A DNA stretch of 64,000 nt, taken from positions 62,001 to 126,000 of the forward strand of contig JAJTTP010000006.1 in the NCBI GenBank assembly GCA_023313575.1, given 5' to 3'. The translations under genes were made by a program, and so were the position numbers. This stretch comes from Eutypella sp. D-1 (Eukaryota; Ascomycota; Sordariomycetes; Xylariales; Diatrypaceae). How positions within the stretch are numbered: position 1 is the stretch's first letter; every line of letters begins with the position of its first letter. The notes under the pieces were generated by a model. That model saw nothing but the letters and a program-made list of their open reading frames with translations. It searched no databases and was not told where the DNA came from. Positions 1 to 13,100 of this stretch are shown one piece after another.

Positions 1-12
1 CCCCATCCAACA

Positions 13-549
13 ATGTCTACTGGGAAGGCACCAAGCGCAGGCCAGAAGGTCGCCCCAGACCGAAATGGCCCCTCTCAATCAGAGGCTACTGGCCCTGTAG
101 CTTCCGACTCTCTCGCTGCTGAGTCGAAAGCTTTTGTTCAGGGAAATGAAGCAACGCCCCAGCAACAGCCAAGCGATAGCTTCACCACGCCGGCAGAGTC
201 GCACCACAACACCCAACCGACGTCGAGGGGAACGTCGACGGGTGCCGCAGGCACACAGAACGGCACACAGAATGTCGACCCGGCCCCCACCTACGTCAAC
301 AACCAATATCACCAGGATCGTTCCGGTCCGCACGGCAAGAACCTCAAGGAGGATGACAGCATCGCCACCGAGGACAAGAACAAGAACACCAGCTTCTCAC
401 AATTCGGAACCAAGGACGATCCGGGTGCAGCAGCTGAGAAGAAGTTTGCTTTGGCGGATACTGCGCCTGTTGGCTCGACGGGTGCTCGGCAGAAGGGTTC
501 CGAGGGCAAGACAGTGTACGATGCCTTAAGCTCTGAAACCAACGCATGA
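13..549 (+). CDS. Conserved disordered fungal protein of unknown function
   Basis: A 178-residue reading frame opens with ATG at 13 and closes with TGA at 547-549. The protein is hydrophilic, rich in Ser, Thr, Gln, Asn and Gly, with no signal peptide or membrane segment, so it is probably intrinsically disordered. Its C-terminal third (around GPHGKNLKEDD, DDPGAAAEKKFAL and YDALSSET) resembles a block I associate with small conserved Pezizomycotina proteins without a known role; that is memory of the family, not a search result. The gene may extend upstream of the window because only 12 bases precede the ATG. It is convergent with the ABC transporter gene that ends at 1145. No function can be assigned. 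Confidence 0.6.
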   Translation: MSTGKAPSAGQKVAPDRNGPSQSEATGPVASDSLAAESKAFVQGNEATPQQQPSDSFTTPAESHHNTQPTSRGTSTGAAGTQNGTQNVDPAPTYVNNQYHQDRSGPHGKNLKEDDSIATEDKNKNTSFSQFGTKDDPGAAAEKKFALADTAPVGSTGARQKGSEGKTVYDALSSETNA

Positions 550-1144
550 GTCTCTCTCTCCATGAGGTGCGCTGGTATGGTTGTTAATGTCAGAAGGCAA
601 ATGTAGACTTAAACCTTCCAAACTCGACAGGAGAGTTATGAGCTATTTTACCCAACACCACGAATTTATGACCAGAATTTGTTCCTAGGCGCTGGTGTCG
701 ATCTGGGGCAAGTGAAATTCTGTAGGTATTGCTGTATGTAGATGTTATCCATCGCTGGGCTATGTAGTAGGCATATATTGGCTCTAATACCTAAGCAGTC
801 TAAAATAGGTGTCGCAACCAATAAAATGGGCCCTGTGGCACCCATCCTGGCATAGAACCATAAAAGAAGCACCCGGACCTAGGTTAGGGGAATTCTTCTT
901 TTTCTGCCTTCCCCAGAGCCGTAACAGGGCCCAAAATGGCCCAAAATATCAACCCTTTTTGGTTGCGACACTAGGGTTTACTTTCACGGGTATCACTTAA
1001 CCACATCGGTAGTAGTATATCCTCATGATATAAGAGAATGTAACTCTCGTCATAGGCTACCTATCATTCCGCAGGCCAAAATATCAGTCATTCGCACCAC
1101 CTACCCGTAGACATTTCTTCCCAGCCAAGTAACCTTCAATTCGA
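550..1144. other. Intergenic, convergent 3' ends
   Basis: This stretch holds the 3' flanks of the small disordered protein (plus) and the ABC transporter (minus). I see no coding pattern or RNA gene in it. Confidence 0.5.
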
Positions 1145-4100
1145 TTATCGATCAAGGGCTTGCGCTAAGCACTGTACTGAAGGTGAGCTATGTGATCTTT
1201 CATTCTGATGATGCGTAAGTCTTACCATGCCGTGATATACCCCCTTCCTCTGCAGTAAGGTTAGGTGCGTCCCGCTCTCGAGAACTTGTCCGTCTCCTAG
1301 GACGAAGATGATGTCGGCGTTCTTCACAGTTGCCAGTCTGTGCGCGACAACGATCATGGTTCGTCCTTTTCTCGTCTTTTCCAACGTTTCTTGGATCTGC
1401 TTCTCCGTTTCCGAGTCGAGATTCGAGGTCGCTTCGTCCAGTAGCAAGAGTCGAGGGCGTCGAACCAGGGCCCTCGCAATGGAGATACGCTGCTTCTGAC
1501 CGCCTGAGAGGAGTACGCCCTTGGTTCCGACGACAGTGTCGTATCCTTCCTGCAGAGATAGCAGGAAGTCATGGATCTCCGCCTCTTTACAGGCCTCGAA
1601 CATCCTGTCTTCGGATTCTTCGGCATGGTCGGTTCCAACCAGAATGTTCTCACGTATAGTGCCATCGAATATATTAGGCTCTTGTGCGACCAGCGATATG
1701 GTCTTGCGATAGTCGTGCAGATTGATTTCCTCGATATCGCGACTGTCGTAAGTGATGACCCCTGAGTTGATTTGATAGAACCTTGCCAGAACGTGTGAGC
1801 TTTGTAAGGCAATGACATGACGGGTACAGGGTACTACAAACCGTTCAAGTAACGAGATTATGCTTGTTTTCCCGGAGCCTATCACGGTTAGGTATTGATT
1901 TGAGATGGGTATGTTTTACAGATTAGCTTGCCTGATGGGCCAACGATAGCAGCAAATTGTGCTTTCTCGATCTATTGATTGTTAAAACCTGAGAAGTCAA
2001 CACGACTGTCATTCATTGGTTTTGACATACCGTCAGATTCAACCCACTGAGTACGGGCGCTTCTCTGGCCGGATATCTGAACCAGACATCTGAGAACTCG
2101 ATCTTCACGCCGCTAGGAGTATCATCGGCATTTCTAGTGACGATGTCACCTGCATTATCGTCCATAGAGGGTTTGATTCTCATAGCCTGGATACGATTTG
2201 CTGCGGCAGTGGCTTGCGCGGCATCTATATAGCATCAGAACTGCTACGGGTGGAATGGATACACAAGGACTCACTGGGAACGAAACTTAGCCACTGGCCA
2301 GCACCAATTGCACCCTATATGGACCGCATCAGTCAGGATCCGCTAACGTAGCCTTCGAGTTGACATACCTGGATGACAGCGATGTATACCACCACTGCGA
2401 ACTATGAGTATGAAATGCTTTTGGAGATTTAGAGTGATACTTACGGTATTGAAAACTCCAGTACTCCCCCTCAACTACCAAGCTCCCGCCGTACCTAGAA
2501 GTGGTCAGCGAGGCATTCCGATCACTGAGCCTGCAATTACTTACCAAAGAACAAAAGCCATGCAGAGCAAAGGAAGACTGTCGCTTGCAGCAAAGATGAA
2601 TGATGTCCACCTTGCCTTCTTAAAGGCCTTGTTGACATGGTCCCGGAGCAACTCGTCGTACCTCTCACAGATGCGCCCTTCCATGGTCAATGCTGTTACG
2701 GTTCGATTTGCTGCGATAGACTCTGTTGCCCATTTGGCGCTGGTAGCAAAGACTTCGACGTTCATCTTCTCGAAGGCCTTCTCGATGCGGACGCGGAAGA
2801 AGCCTGCCGCCATGGCCAACGGCATGGCGGACGCTAAGGCGACTATGGTGAGCTTCCAGCCGAAGTAGAAGGCAATCACTAGACATCCTGTGACGCTAAA
2901 AACTGACGTCGCGACAAACGCCAAGTTCACGCCGAGTAGCTGATGCAGTTGTACAGGGTCATTGGCCAAGAAGCCCGCGAGTGCACCAGTCGAACGACCT
3001 TCACCGTCAAACCATGAGATGGGCTTAGAAATCATCCCTTTGAAGTACTCGCGCTTGTAGGTAGATGCAACATCCTATAATACGTGAGCTTCTGACTGGA
3101 ACAGGAAAAGCTTGCTACTTACGAAGGAAACTCTTGTCGAGGCAAGCCCCAGACAAAAGTACCCGATGCCTACTCCACAGGCCAGCACGACGAACATGAG
3201 ACACCAAAAGTTCGTAACAGGCGTAAGGTACTCTTCCGTGAGGCCGAATGAAGAGATAATGGAGGCTACTAAGTACGCTTGTATCGGAGATGAAGCTGAG
3301 ATCATGCATTAGCAGCGTTGGGAATCAAACGAGTGGGGTTACGTTACCTCCAGTGATCAAGGCACCCAATATCATCGTGCTGTACCGCGGCCAATTAGAC
3401 CGTTGGTCAAGAAGCAACGTCCCGAAACTTCTAAATAAGCCCTTAGACTGATAATCTGCATCATCTTCTTTGGTGCCACCACTACCTCGCGTTTCACCGT
3501 GGGTTTCGTCGAGAGTCATCAGGTCAACGGTACGTGCCTCCGGCTTAGCAAGCACGCCGGGTTCGTCTTGTTGGTCTGCCTCGTCCATACCCAAGTGTTG
3601 TGAGTTCACTAGGAGCCAATAGGGGCCGCCGACAGAGTTCATCAAGCTTTGATGACTCCCCCATTGGACAACCTTCCCTTTGGCCAGGACGATGATGTTG
3701 TCTGCCTTTTTTACCGTCGATAACCTGTGGGCAATCATAATCGTAGTGCGGTCTTTAGCTACTTTGTCCAAGGCGGCTTGAACGACTCTCTCGCCGCGGT
3801 TGTCGATCGAGCTCGTGGCCTCATCTAGGATCAAGATTTTAGGATTTCTAACAATAGCTCTTGCTATCGCTAGTCGCTGACGTTGACCGCCACTAAGCCT
3901 TATACCAGCATCACCCACACGAGTATTATAACCCTTCAATATAGTTAGCTAGCCTTTCGAAGTATCATCACGATGCCCAAGACAGACCTCCGGGAGACGA
4001 GCGATAAACTCATCGGCAAAGCTCTCCTTACAAGCAGCTTCTACCAGCTCCATTTTCTTCTTGGGATCGACATCCTGCCACTCGGTACCGATTAAGCCGT

Positions 4101-6465
4101 TTGAAACATTTTCAAATATAGTCTCATCGAAGAGGTATGGTTCCTGCTCAACGAGGCCGATCTGAGACCTCCACCATTTGAGATCTAGGTCTTGCAACTT
4201 ATGTTGACCTACTCGTATCATTCCGTTCCGAAAGAATAAGACCTACACCTAATCGTTAGTACTGTGGAGGAGTCCTCTTGTAGGCCTAGCCGATACACTG
4301 ACAAGCTTGTTCTTGTCCATATCTCCGTTCAACTCGTACCAGCGCTGTATGAGTGCAATGATGGTGCTTTTCCCCGATCCAGATGGTCCTACGATAGCCG
4401 TGGTTTTTCCAGCTGGTATAATGAGTTTTAGGTCATCAAGAACTTTCAGCTCAGGTCTGGTTGGGTATGTGAAGTTGACATTCCATAGGACAATGTCTTT
4501 TGAAGCGGAGGCCTCGGGGCTCCTGAGACCCGTCACTTTCGGTTGTGGTGCATCTATACCGTTGAAGAGCACCTGTGCTGAGCTAGACGCCTGAGAAGCG
4601 GCTGATAGGGGGCTAGTAATGCTGGATACGTTCGTGCCGATCATCATCAGGCACATTAAAACACTTGAGGCTTAGGTTAACACTAAGACAAGCAGGTATG
4701 GTGTGGCAGTTGCACTCACATCAGAAGAGTTCCTACGTTATCTATCTCCCGGTTGATGTACATTCTTACCCCAAACCAGAATGATAGAGAAAAGGTTCTT
4801 TTGTAGGATCAGCCGTGGCTCTTAAAATCATCACACCGACGCAAAGGAGACTACATACGCTAATGCGCTGAAATGAACTATATACAGTTAGCAAACATGG
4901 GCGGAGCCTGACAGTGAGAAGGTGAATATACTTATAGCTTGCTGGAACCCGACAATTTTTGACAACCTGAGACCCCTCTGACGAGACTCGTCTACCCACT
5001 TGTTGTACTTAGTCGTCATCTTCGATTCAGCGCCGCACGCCGCGACCATTCTGATGGAACTGAGAGCCTCAGTTGCGACTGAAGAAGCTTTGATGTTTGC
5101 GTTCTCGACCTGCTTCATGCTTCTCGTCACGAACGGTGTAGTCACGCCGTAGCAAACTGTAACTACGAAGAGCCCGCTGCAGGTGACCAGTGTCATCTTC
5201 CAACTATGGAAAAAAGCTATTATGAGAGCGGATATGACAAGAGAGAGGCTTTGGGTCAAGAGCGCGAGCTTCTCCGATATCCCGACTTGCAAGGTGTTCG
5301 TCGTCGCCGTGATGATGGCGGCAGTCTGTCCAGGGGGTTGAATATCTAGCAGTGACACCGGTAACCCCAAAAGAGATTTGATGTAAGCTAGTCGTAGACT
5401 TGAGGATATTCGGAGGCTTGTGATTCGAAAGCCAAGCTATGGTGCCGGTTAGCAGAGTATTTGGGAAGCAGGAAAGAACTCTTACTATAGAAACATAGCC
5501 CAATAAGAGCCTCCCTATGAATATGTAAAGGAGATGCACCCTGTTGTGTGATTGTTATTACCATCGCGTGAGATGTGAACTTCGGAGACTTACACGCTTC
5601 GGTCAATGAAGCCAGATAGGAAATCCTTTGTTTCTTCGATAGTCCAAGACACATCCACTTGTGTGAGACTGCTGACCAGCCTTCCTGTAATACGATGTTT
5701 AATTATAATTTTCATGTTATGACGGTAGAAACGTACCCAGGACAATGGTCATGGCCGGGAAGGCAACTCCTGATCCAGATGCCGCCAGGATCGATGCAAA
5801 AAGCAGAACTCTGTCGCCATATGTCGAGTAAGTGAATATCCTCTGCTAGAATGTTAGTAAACAGGCCGCTATGAAGGGTTTCTACTACTGACGAAAAATG
5901 CTCGAAGCCCGCCTTTCGGTCTTGGATTAGCTGGTGGTGTGGAGTTTGGCTTTTCGGGCGAACTTGAAGTAGCCTTGGGATGAGTTGAAGAGGGCGTCGA
6001 AGGGGGCACCACATCCTTCCCTTTGACAGGCGTGGCAGGTATTGGAGAGAGATTTGTTGCCTTGTTGGTGTCGCCTGGCTTACGCCCCAGAGCAATAGGT
6101 AACTTAAGGGATCTCGGATGGCCATGCCTGCGCTGCGGCGAGATACTTCCTTGCGCAGATGCTGATGATTCGTGTCGCTCTTTCGGGACAGTGGTCACTG
6201 CCTCGGCGGCGGTGTCGGGGTGATCTAGGAGTTCAGTTGTGGAATTGTAGCCGGGCAAGGACACCATGGAAGCTCCAGCTGATAGCGAAGCACGTGTCGA
6301 GGATCTTTCGACCACGGGGTTGTCTCTATCCACAGGGCCCGGTATTTGATTAATCTGTGTAGGGCCAGACGGTCCCGGATGGGATGCGCCGTTTCTAGGG
6401 TGAGGTCCATCTCCAAGCGCATCTACGTCGCCCATGATGACGGTCGGCGTTGCAGCTTCAACCAC
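1145..6465 (-). CDS. ABCB-type full ABC transporter, 20 exons, one apparent frameshift
   Basis: This is a full-size exporter with layout TMD1-NBD1-TMD2-NBD2, about 1432 residues if one extra base is discounted. Reading splice sites by eye gives 20 exons from 6465 down to the TAA at 1145-1147. An N-terminal tail of about 190 polar, Pro/Ser-rich residues precedes TMD1. NBD1 has Walker A GPSGSGKST (near residue 566), signature LSGGQRQR and Walker B ILILDEATSSID. NBD2 has Walker A GPSGSGKTS, signature LSGGQKQR and Walker B LLLLDEATSNLD, followed by the H-loop in VAHRLATV. Both ATP sites look competent. The last exon gives the usual C-terminal QALDR ending. Exon 7 (4720-4795) carries one base too many, and all other exon phases agree. 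One intron (1879-1931) starts with GC. The gene lies next to a polyketide synthase and a LovG-like hydrolase, which suggests export of their product or self-protection. The alternative start is the second ATG at 6435. Confidence 0.85.
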
Positions 6466-7181
6466 GGCGCCGGATAACCGGTTTCGGAATCACCTGATAA
6501 TTTAGACAGTAAAGCAGACGTTGGGGTAGCCTGAGTCTAAAGACATGACGGATAAAAATTGAAAGCCATAGACACGGGGAAGCTTGCTAGTTGTGCAGGA
6601 CCTCTACGTTGCCCGATAACCGCTGTGGGTCTTCCGGATAAATGAAAAGGGGTCCCATTACAAGGAATCCCTTTCGGAGTCAGGCTCCGCCAAGTACAAG
6701 TCAGGCAACTTGGACCCTGCATATGTGTGTAGCCGGCTAGAGTGCCATATAAACAAGCTGCGCATGCAATAACGCCGCGACATATATGATTCCTACAATG
6801 GGGTAAGGTATCGGAGTAAAGTATATATCTTGCGTCTTTATGGTTGCGAGTTCATATCGCTATCCAATGGGTCACATGTTCTGGGAACTGGACGCATGTA
6901 CGTAAGTCTTGGTGATGACACAATACTGCAATGATCTTCATCAAGAGAGATTAAATCTCCGACGTACTTTGCCTCAGCATGTGGCAAACGCACCTTGTCA
7001 CTCGTAATACGATAATTGCTCCTAAGCGGGCAAGCGGGTTACTAGTACCTGGTAGAGGTAGTAAAATATCCTACCATGTCGCGATTCTATTGCGGCTGAA
7101 TTCATCCCTGTGCATGTCAAGTCATGATATTACACATATACCAATACCAGTCACAGCCCTATGTAAATTCTATCGCCTGCC
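6466..7181. other. Promoter region of the ABC transporter
   Basis: About 0.7 kb separates the transporter start (minus) from the 3' end of the hydrolase gene (minus). I see no further coding sequence. It must hold the transporter promoter, but I could not pick a specific element. Confidence 0.4.
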
Positions 7182-8260
7182 TCATGTTTCCGACACATCC
7201 GCAATCATGTTGCGGATGACATCCCCTAGTTCCTTTATAACGCCCTTCTCTCTTGGTAGGGTGTGTCCTTTCCCGTGGTCGAAAAGATAAGCTGTGTCAG
7301 GTTCACATGCGTTGTAAAGTGCCAGGGAGCCTGCCACATAAGGATCAAGCGACCCAACTTATTCCATGTCAGTCTTGTGACCAAGTCCTCAAAATCGGAA
7401 AACGTACTGATATGGCATGTGTGAATATCAATCAAGGTGTCAGACTGGTCTGAGAGAATCATGGCAAATGTGGTGGGGTCTAGGGGTGGCCAGCCGGCAA
7501 AGAATATTGCACATTTGATCATGGGCTGTCTGCCGAGCTTGTCTCGCCTTCTTTGTTCTGCAAGCAGCAGGGTGCCAGCCACCGTAGCTCCTTCGGAATA
7601 GCCGATTATCCCTTCGAAGGGCCCTTCTTGCTCCATGATATCAAAGAGATACTGAATTGCTCGGCTTGTGCTCAATACGCTGCTTGCCACCCCCTCTTTC
7701 ATAAGCTCCCGCATTGTGTCTTCTGGGGTGTCGCACTGCGGGAAATCCCGAATCTAGAGGAAGCGTGTTAGCAATTTTCAATCAAAGTGTAAGAATAATA
7801 TGGAATTTTCTTGTTAGGCTAGGCTCCTTCCTGTACATTTCCTAGTCGATCTTGGCCCGCTACATCTGTGGTATTCAAGGAGGGCTCCGAGAAGGGAAAT
7901 CTGCTTACACGCGAGAGCACATCAGTGTCCTCAGTGTTCTTCTCATCAGGCTCAATGAAGCGATAGTATGGCGGCTTGCCGAAGAAGTCTTCAAAGCCCT
8001 CAGGTGGTACAGCCTCGCAATTACCGTTGATGAAATGGAAAGAAGCTGATCCATCGGATGATAGTTCGTTGACCAGTGGTGCTTTGAAAATATTAGTCCG
8101 AGGATCACCTGACCCATGCCTCCTTGTTTGTGTGGTATTATACCTAGCTGGACGTGGAATTTCTACACAGACGTCAGAATACACATCATGTAAACCAATA
8201 ATGGAAGGGACATCTTACCTCAGCACTTCCGTAAGCACCGGGGAGACATAGAAACTTCAT
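7182..8260 (-). CDS. FSH1/LovG-like serine hydrolase (probable polyketide-releasing thioesterase)
   Basis: Five exons (8260-8219, 8162-8144, 8081-7909, 7753-7408, 7357-7182) join in phase to a 251-residue protein. This is close to the size of LovG, the thioesterase that releases dihydromonacolin L from the LovB synthase. It starts MKFLCLPGAYGSAE, the standard opening of the FSH1 (DUF341) alpha/beta-hydrolase family. The nucleophile elbow is GYSEGA near residue 129, the acid is the Asp in GSLDPY, and the His sits in DHGKGHTLPR, so the catalytic triad looks complete. There is no signal peptide, so it should be cytosolic like the synthase. It is divergent from the polyketide synthase across 1.9 kb. 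By family precedent it would hydrolyse the thioester between the polyketide and the carrier domain, which fits a synthase that lacks its own release domain. Confidence 0.85.
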
Positions 8261-10141
8261 CTCGAGTGTCGTGGAACCTTAGTGTGTGGTTACGGGAATG
8301 ATGTAAAGGTTGAATTCAAGGTGGGGAGGTGGGCAATCAAGACTACCGGATGGCAAGAGGAAGATAGAAAAAAAAAACATGTGAAAATGTGGTAGTTGAC
8401 GGGGCCGGCATGAGTTAGAGATAAGGGACCCTTGGACTTGGGACTCGAAGAAGGCTATGTTTCAATGAAATAGTATTAGATGTAACTATATAACTGCATT
8501 ATAATCCCTGGGTGACCATTTTATCTCGAGAACTGCGCACCATTTTGGACCGGAACATCTTCGATCCTGGTATTTGATCTAAAATTGGAATGCAACAAAC
8601 GTTGCTTCTAGATTAGAGGTTACCTTGATAACTTACCAGGTAAAGAATCACGATTAAGTCGGACCCTATGCTTGGCGGTCTCTCCGGATATCCTGAGGAC
8701 AGTTGCGTAGTGGAAGAAGCACGGGTAATCTTCCATCATTAATCCGACTAAGAGATCCATCGCCTCCCGGATAAAGACCGCTGCTATCTACCAGGGGACA
8801 ATGCATGCCTGGTAATGTTACAAAGTAGCAAGGCAAGAAGGTGAGAAATGCACACCACACTTATCTTCGTGTTCGGTGCAAGGGCCCGGTTGCCAAGTCC
8901 CACCATGGCTTTCCATGTCGGCCGGTCCATGGATACTCCATGAGAAGCCGGAAGAGCCAATCCCCACAATGACTGGCCTGAAGTGCCGTCCGCCAAGCCC
9001 GAGGAGTTTACCATTCAGCCATTTCCAATTTGTGCATATTAAAGTTACTGTAACATCCACACCTCCTGTCAGGGGCCAAGGGGGAATTCAGAATGGTCAG
9101 CCCCCGGTTGCCAGTATATTGGAATGTAGCTGATGCCGTATCATGGTGCCGTATCATGCCGCCGTATCACGTCGCAGTCTATTAACTAATTACGCGTACC
9201 GCCGGTTATGGGCTGTTGCCCTCCGATATGTGTTGATTGACATTGCTTTTTACCAAAATTGCTCGCCTCTGCTACTCGGGTATGTGAGGCTATTTTCGAA
9301 GAAACCACGAGCACATAAACTATGGTACCTCATCCCTTAGAAAGGTAATGATCAACAGTTTAAAGCTGGTAGTAGTTTTGTCAGTTCATTCAGGCAAAAG
9401 CATACCTGTCAAGCGCAATCAGAAGAGATGATTGTAAGTTCCTTGCTTCCTTGAACGAAGCTATATTGGCCGTTGTATCGCAGATAAACATGTCGGCGCC
9501 CTGCAGAGCCCCTGCTTTCTTGCCGCAGACGGCCCGTGCTATCATATAGTAGATAGGGCTAACCGTCGTGTATGATAGGTTGCTGGTGGATAGAAAACAA
9601 TTTAACTGTGTCAGTAATGTCTTTGTCATGGTATGACGTTCTTCTAGGCTAGCGATGATGAATGAAACCTGTCGGCCTCAGCTGTTCTGGTTTCGCCGCA
9701 GAGTACGGTAGGATCCAACTAGCGCTTCCTGTGGCGTCATGATCTATGTTCGGAAGCCTGTTTGTTGAGTTGTATGAGGAAGATGGAGAAAAGGAGCTGC
9801 ACCCAGGTCAAGTTGACAATGCCTATATCTCCTTTGGCTAAGATGGGACTTTCCGGCGTCGCTTTAAGGGTATCGGGCTGCTTTCCGCTCATGCACCGAG
9901 ATGGCTCCGTTCTCGTCACGGAAAGATCATCCTGTTTCCCGAACGCAATTTACGTGGGACTTACGTACATGCCGGTGAGCCTAAGCCTACCTTATATAGG
10001 AAGTACATGTCCATTTTGCAAAACAGATCATAGCTGAAATCCGCGGTGCCTTGTGCCAGAATGCACACCCAAAACACGACATACTTCCTCACCTAGTAGG
10101 GATTACAGTGACGCCGTATTCTCGCAGCAGATTCTACAGAA
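8261..10141. other. Divergent promoter region between hydrolase and polyketide synthase
   Basis: This 1.9 kb spacer separates two divergent genes and should carry both promoters. A few short frames exist, for example about 80 codons on the minus strand at 9390-9629, but none has a domain I recognise or splices convincingly into something larger. No regulator gene is visible here. Confidence 0.5.
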
Positions 10142-13100
10142 ATGGCGCCCGCTGCTATCATCAATAGTATCCCAGACAGAGTGGTCGATACACTACCGGG
10201 CAGTTACCCTGCTCATCATAATGGGGATTATCACAATGGTGTTGGTAATGGCTTAAACGATGACGTGGGTGCCCAACACCCGAACGGCATGACATCACAC
10301 CAAGACGTTCATGCTGTTGGAGGCTACGCGACACCGAACGGCCATCCAAGACCAGTGTCCCTTCCAGATGGCATCCCAAAACTTAACGGCATCCCGGCCA
10401 CCAATGGACGGGCCAATGGGCACACAGAGAGCCAGGCCCCGGCCGTGACCCCAAAAAGCACGCCGCTTGCGATTGTGGGCATGGCATGCAGGCTCCCGGG
10501 AAACGTCGCCAGCCCAGCGGAATTTTGGGAACTCTGCGCACGGGCTCGCAGTGGGTATTCGACGATACCGAAGGAGCGATTTGACACAGCAAGTTTCCAG
10601 CATCCGAATCCTGGAAAGGCAGGATGCCACAATCCTGTGGGAGGACACTTTCTCAACACAAATCTGGGAGAGTTTGACGCCCCTTTCTTCAGCCTAACGG
10701 AGAAGGAAGCCATCTCGATGGACCCACAGCAGCGCTTGATTCTTGAGTGTACCTTCGAGGCTCTCGAGTCGGCAGGCGTGCCAAAACACGATATTGTCGG
10801 CAAAGATGTGGGGGTGTTCATTGGTGGCTCGTTTCCAGAATACGAGTCACACCTATTCCGGGATACCGATACTATTCCGATGCATCAAGCCACTGGTAAG
10901 CTCTCTTGTTCCCGGGTAGAGACTTTTGGTGCTGATAAGACAAGGCTGTGCCTATGCCATGCAATCCAATAGAGTCTCCCACTTCTTTGACCTCAAGGGG
11001 CCTAGTTTCACGACGGATACTGCGTGTTCCTCCAGTCTGGTCGCACTCCACGTGGCATGCCAGAGCTTACGAGCTGGCGAGTCCGAAATGGCCATTGTCG
11101 GTGGCTGCCATTTGAATATGCTCCCTGAATTCTGGATATCATTCTCCAAATCCAGGTAAGAAATCTATTGGAACATTAATCATCTTGATACCAACCTGTT
11201 GCATAGGCTATTTTCAGATTCCGGTCGGTCATTTTCTTTCGACAGTAGGGGGACAGGTTTTGGTCGTGGTGAAGTATGACGTCCCCCAATGCCCACCTAC
11301 TACCTCACCTATCAAGGGGAAGGTTTAGAGGTGAGGGTCTATGAGAGCTCAGCTAATTTAAGACAGGGCTGTGGCGTCATTGTGATCAAACCTCTCGAGC
11401 AGGCTCAAAGAGACAATGATTCAATCAGAGCTGTGATAGCAGGCAGTGGCATCAACCAAGATGGAAGGACTCCGGGGATCACGATGCCGTGTGGGGATGC
11501 GCAAGGTGAGCTCCATGAAGAAAAAAGCTGGAAAAGAACCCCTCCGTTGACTTCAATTTTAGAATCGTTGATGCGGCAGGTATACCGCAATGCCGGCATT
11601 AGCCCTCGTGACTGCGGCTTCGTAGAAGCCCATGGAACGGGTACACGTGTTGGCGACCCAATTGAGGCAACGGCATTGCATAACATGTTTGGGGAAGGCC
11701 GGACTGCGAGGGATCCCTTATTCATCGGGTCTGTAAAATCCAACATAGGCCACCTCGAGGGGGCATCGGGGATTGTGGCTGTCATTAAGGCGGCATTGAT
11801 GCTGGAGCGTGGCTTCGTTTTGCCGAACTACGACTTTAAGCATCCCAATGAGAAGATTCCCTTTAAGGAGTGGAATATGAAGGTGGGAGAGAAGACTCGT
11901 TACCGGCCACAACGGATTCATGCTAACAAAAACAGGTACCCGTGAGCCAACGCCCTTGGCCCCGAAACAAGAAATATGTCAGCATCAACAACTTCGGCTT
12001 CGGTGGGACCAATGCGCACGTGGTGCTTGAGCGCGTACCTTTCACACAGAGAAGTCCTAGAAGTGATGCTGATCTTGTGCAAGACAAATCGGGAAGAAGG
12101 TTGTTCGTGCTTTCGGCAAATGACAAAGGCTCACTGGAGAAGGTCATGAAGAGCCTTGTCATCTACTTGGAGCAGAGACCTGAAATGTTCCAGAAGGATC
12201 TGATGGGAGATGTGGCGTACACCCTTGGCCAACGGCGATCCTTATTACAGTGGAGGGTGGCGATCCCTGCTTTGCGGTCATTCGACTTGATCGAGGCCAT
12301 AAATGGGCAAAACATGACACCAGGGAAGCATTTGGAGAAACACAGACTTGGCTTCATCTTTACCGGTCAAGGCGCTCAATGGTATGGCATGGGCCGCGAA
12401 CTTTATCAGCAGTACCCAATTTTCACGCATTCCATCGATAGAGCAGATGCTTGTCTGAGCTCTCTCGGGGCTGACTGGTCCCTACTGGAGGAGTTGAGCA
12501 AAGACGAGAAGTCCTCGGCAGTTGGTGCAGCACACATCAGCCAACCATCCTGCACTGCCATTCAATTAGCACTTGTCGATTTACTGCGATCATGGGGCAT
12601 CACTCCCACAGCTGTGGCAGGGCACTCCAGTGGCGAGATAGGAGCAGCCTATGCAGCAGGCATTCTCACCTTTGAAGCTTGCATAGCCATTGCCTTCCAC
12701 AGAGGGCGCCTTATACCGGTGCTCAAGGAGAGATGGCCTGCCCTCAGGGGATCGATGATGGCTGTTGGAGGCAGCAAAGAGGATATCGAACCACTTATCT
12801 CACAGGTGAATGACAGTCAAAGCGACGGTCATATAAAGATAGCTTGCTACAACAGTCCCAGCAGCCTCACAATATCCGGAGATGAGGCGGGCATTGACAA
12901 GCTTAAGGACCTTGTCGAGATGAAGCAGCTGTTCAACAGGAAACTCTTCGTTGACACCGCCTACCACTCGCATCACATGAACCTGATTGCCAAGGACTAC
13001 CAGGAATCGATCAAATCCATTGAGCAGCCTAGGTCAACGGAAGTAGCGTTCCATTCATCACTCCTAGGCCGCCTCCTGGGTGGAGGGGAGCTCGAGTCTT

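Noticed and set aside
4733..4767. A 35-base GT-AG intron to repair the ABC transporter frame
   Set aside because: It is shorter than the other introns here, and joining it gives a TGA four codons later, so it does not restore the frame.
8666..9133. A gene in the PKS/hydrolase spacer on either strand
   Set aside because: Overlapping short frames have no domain I recognise and no convincing splice path.
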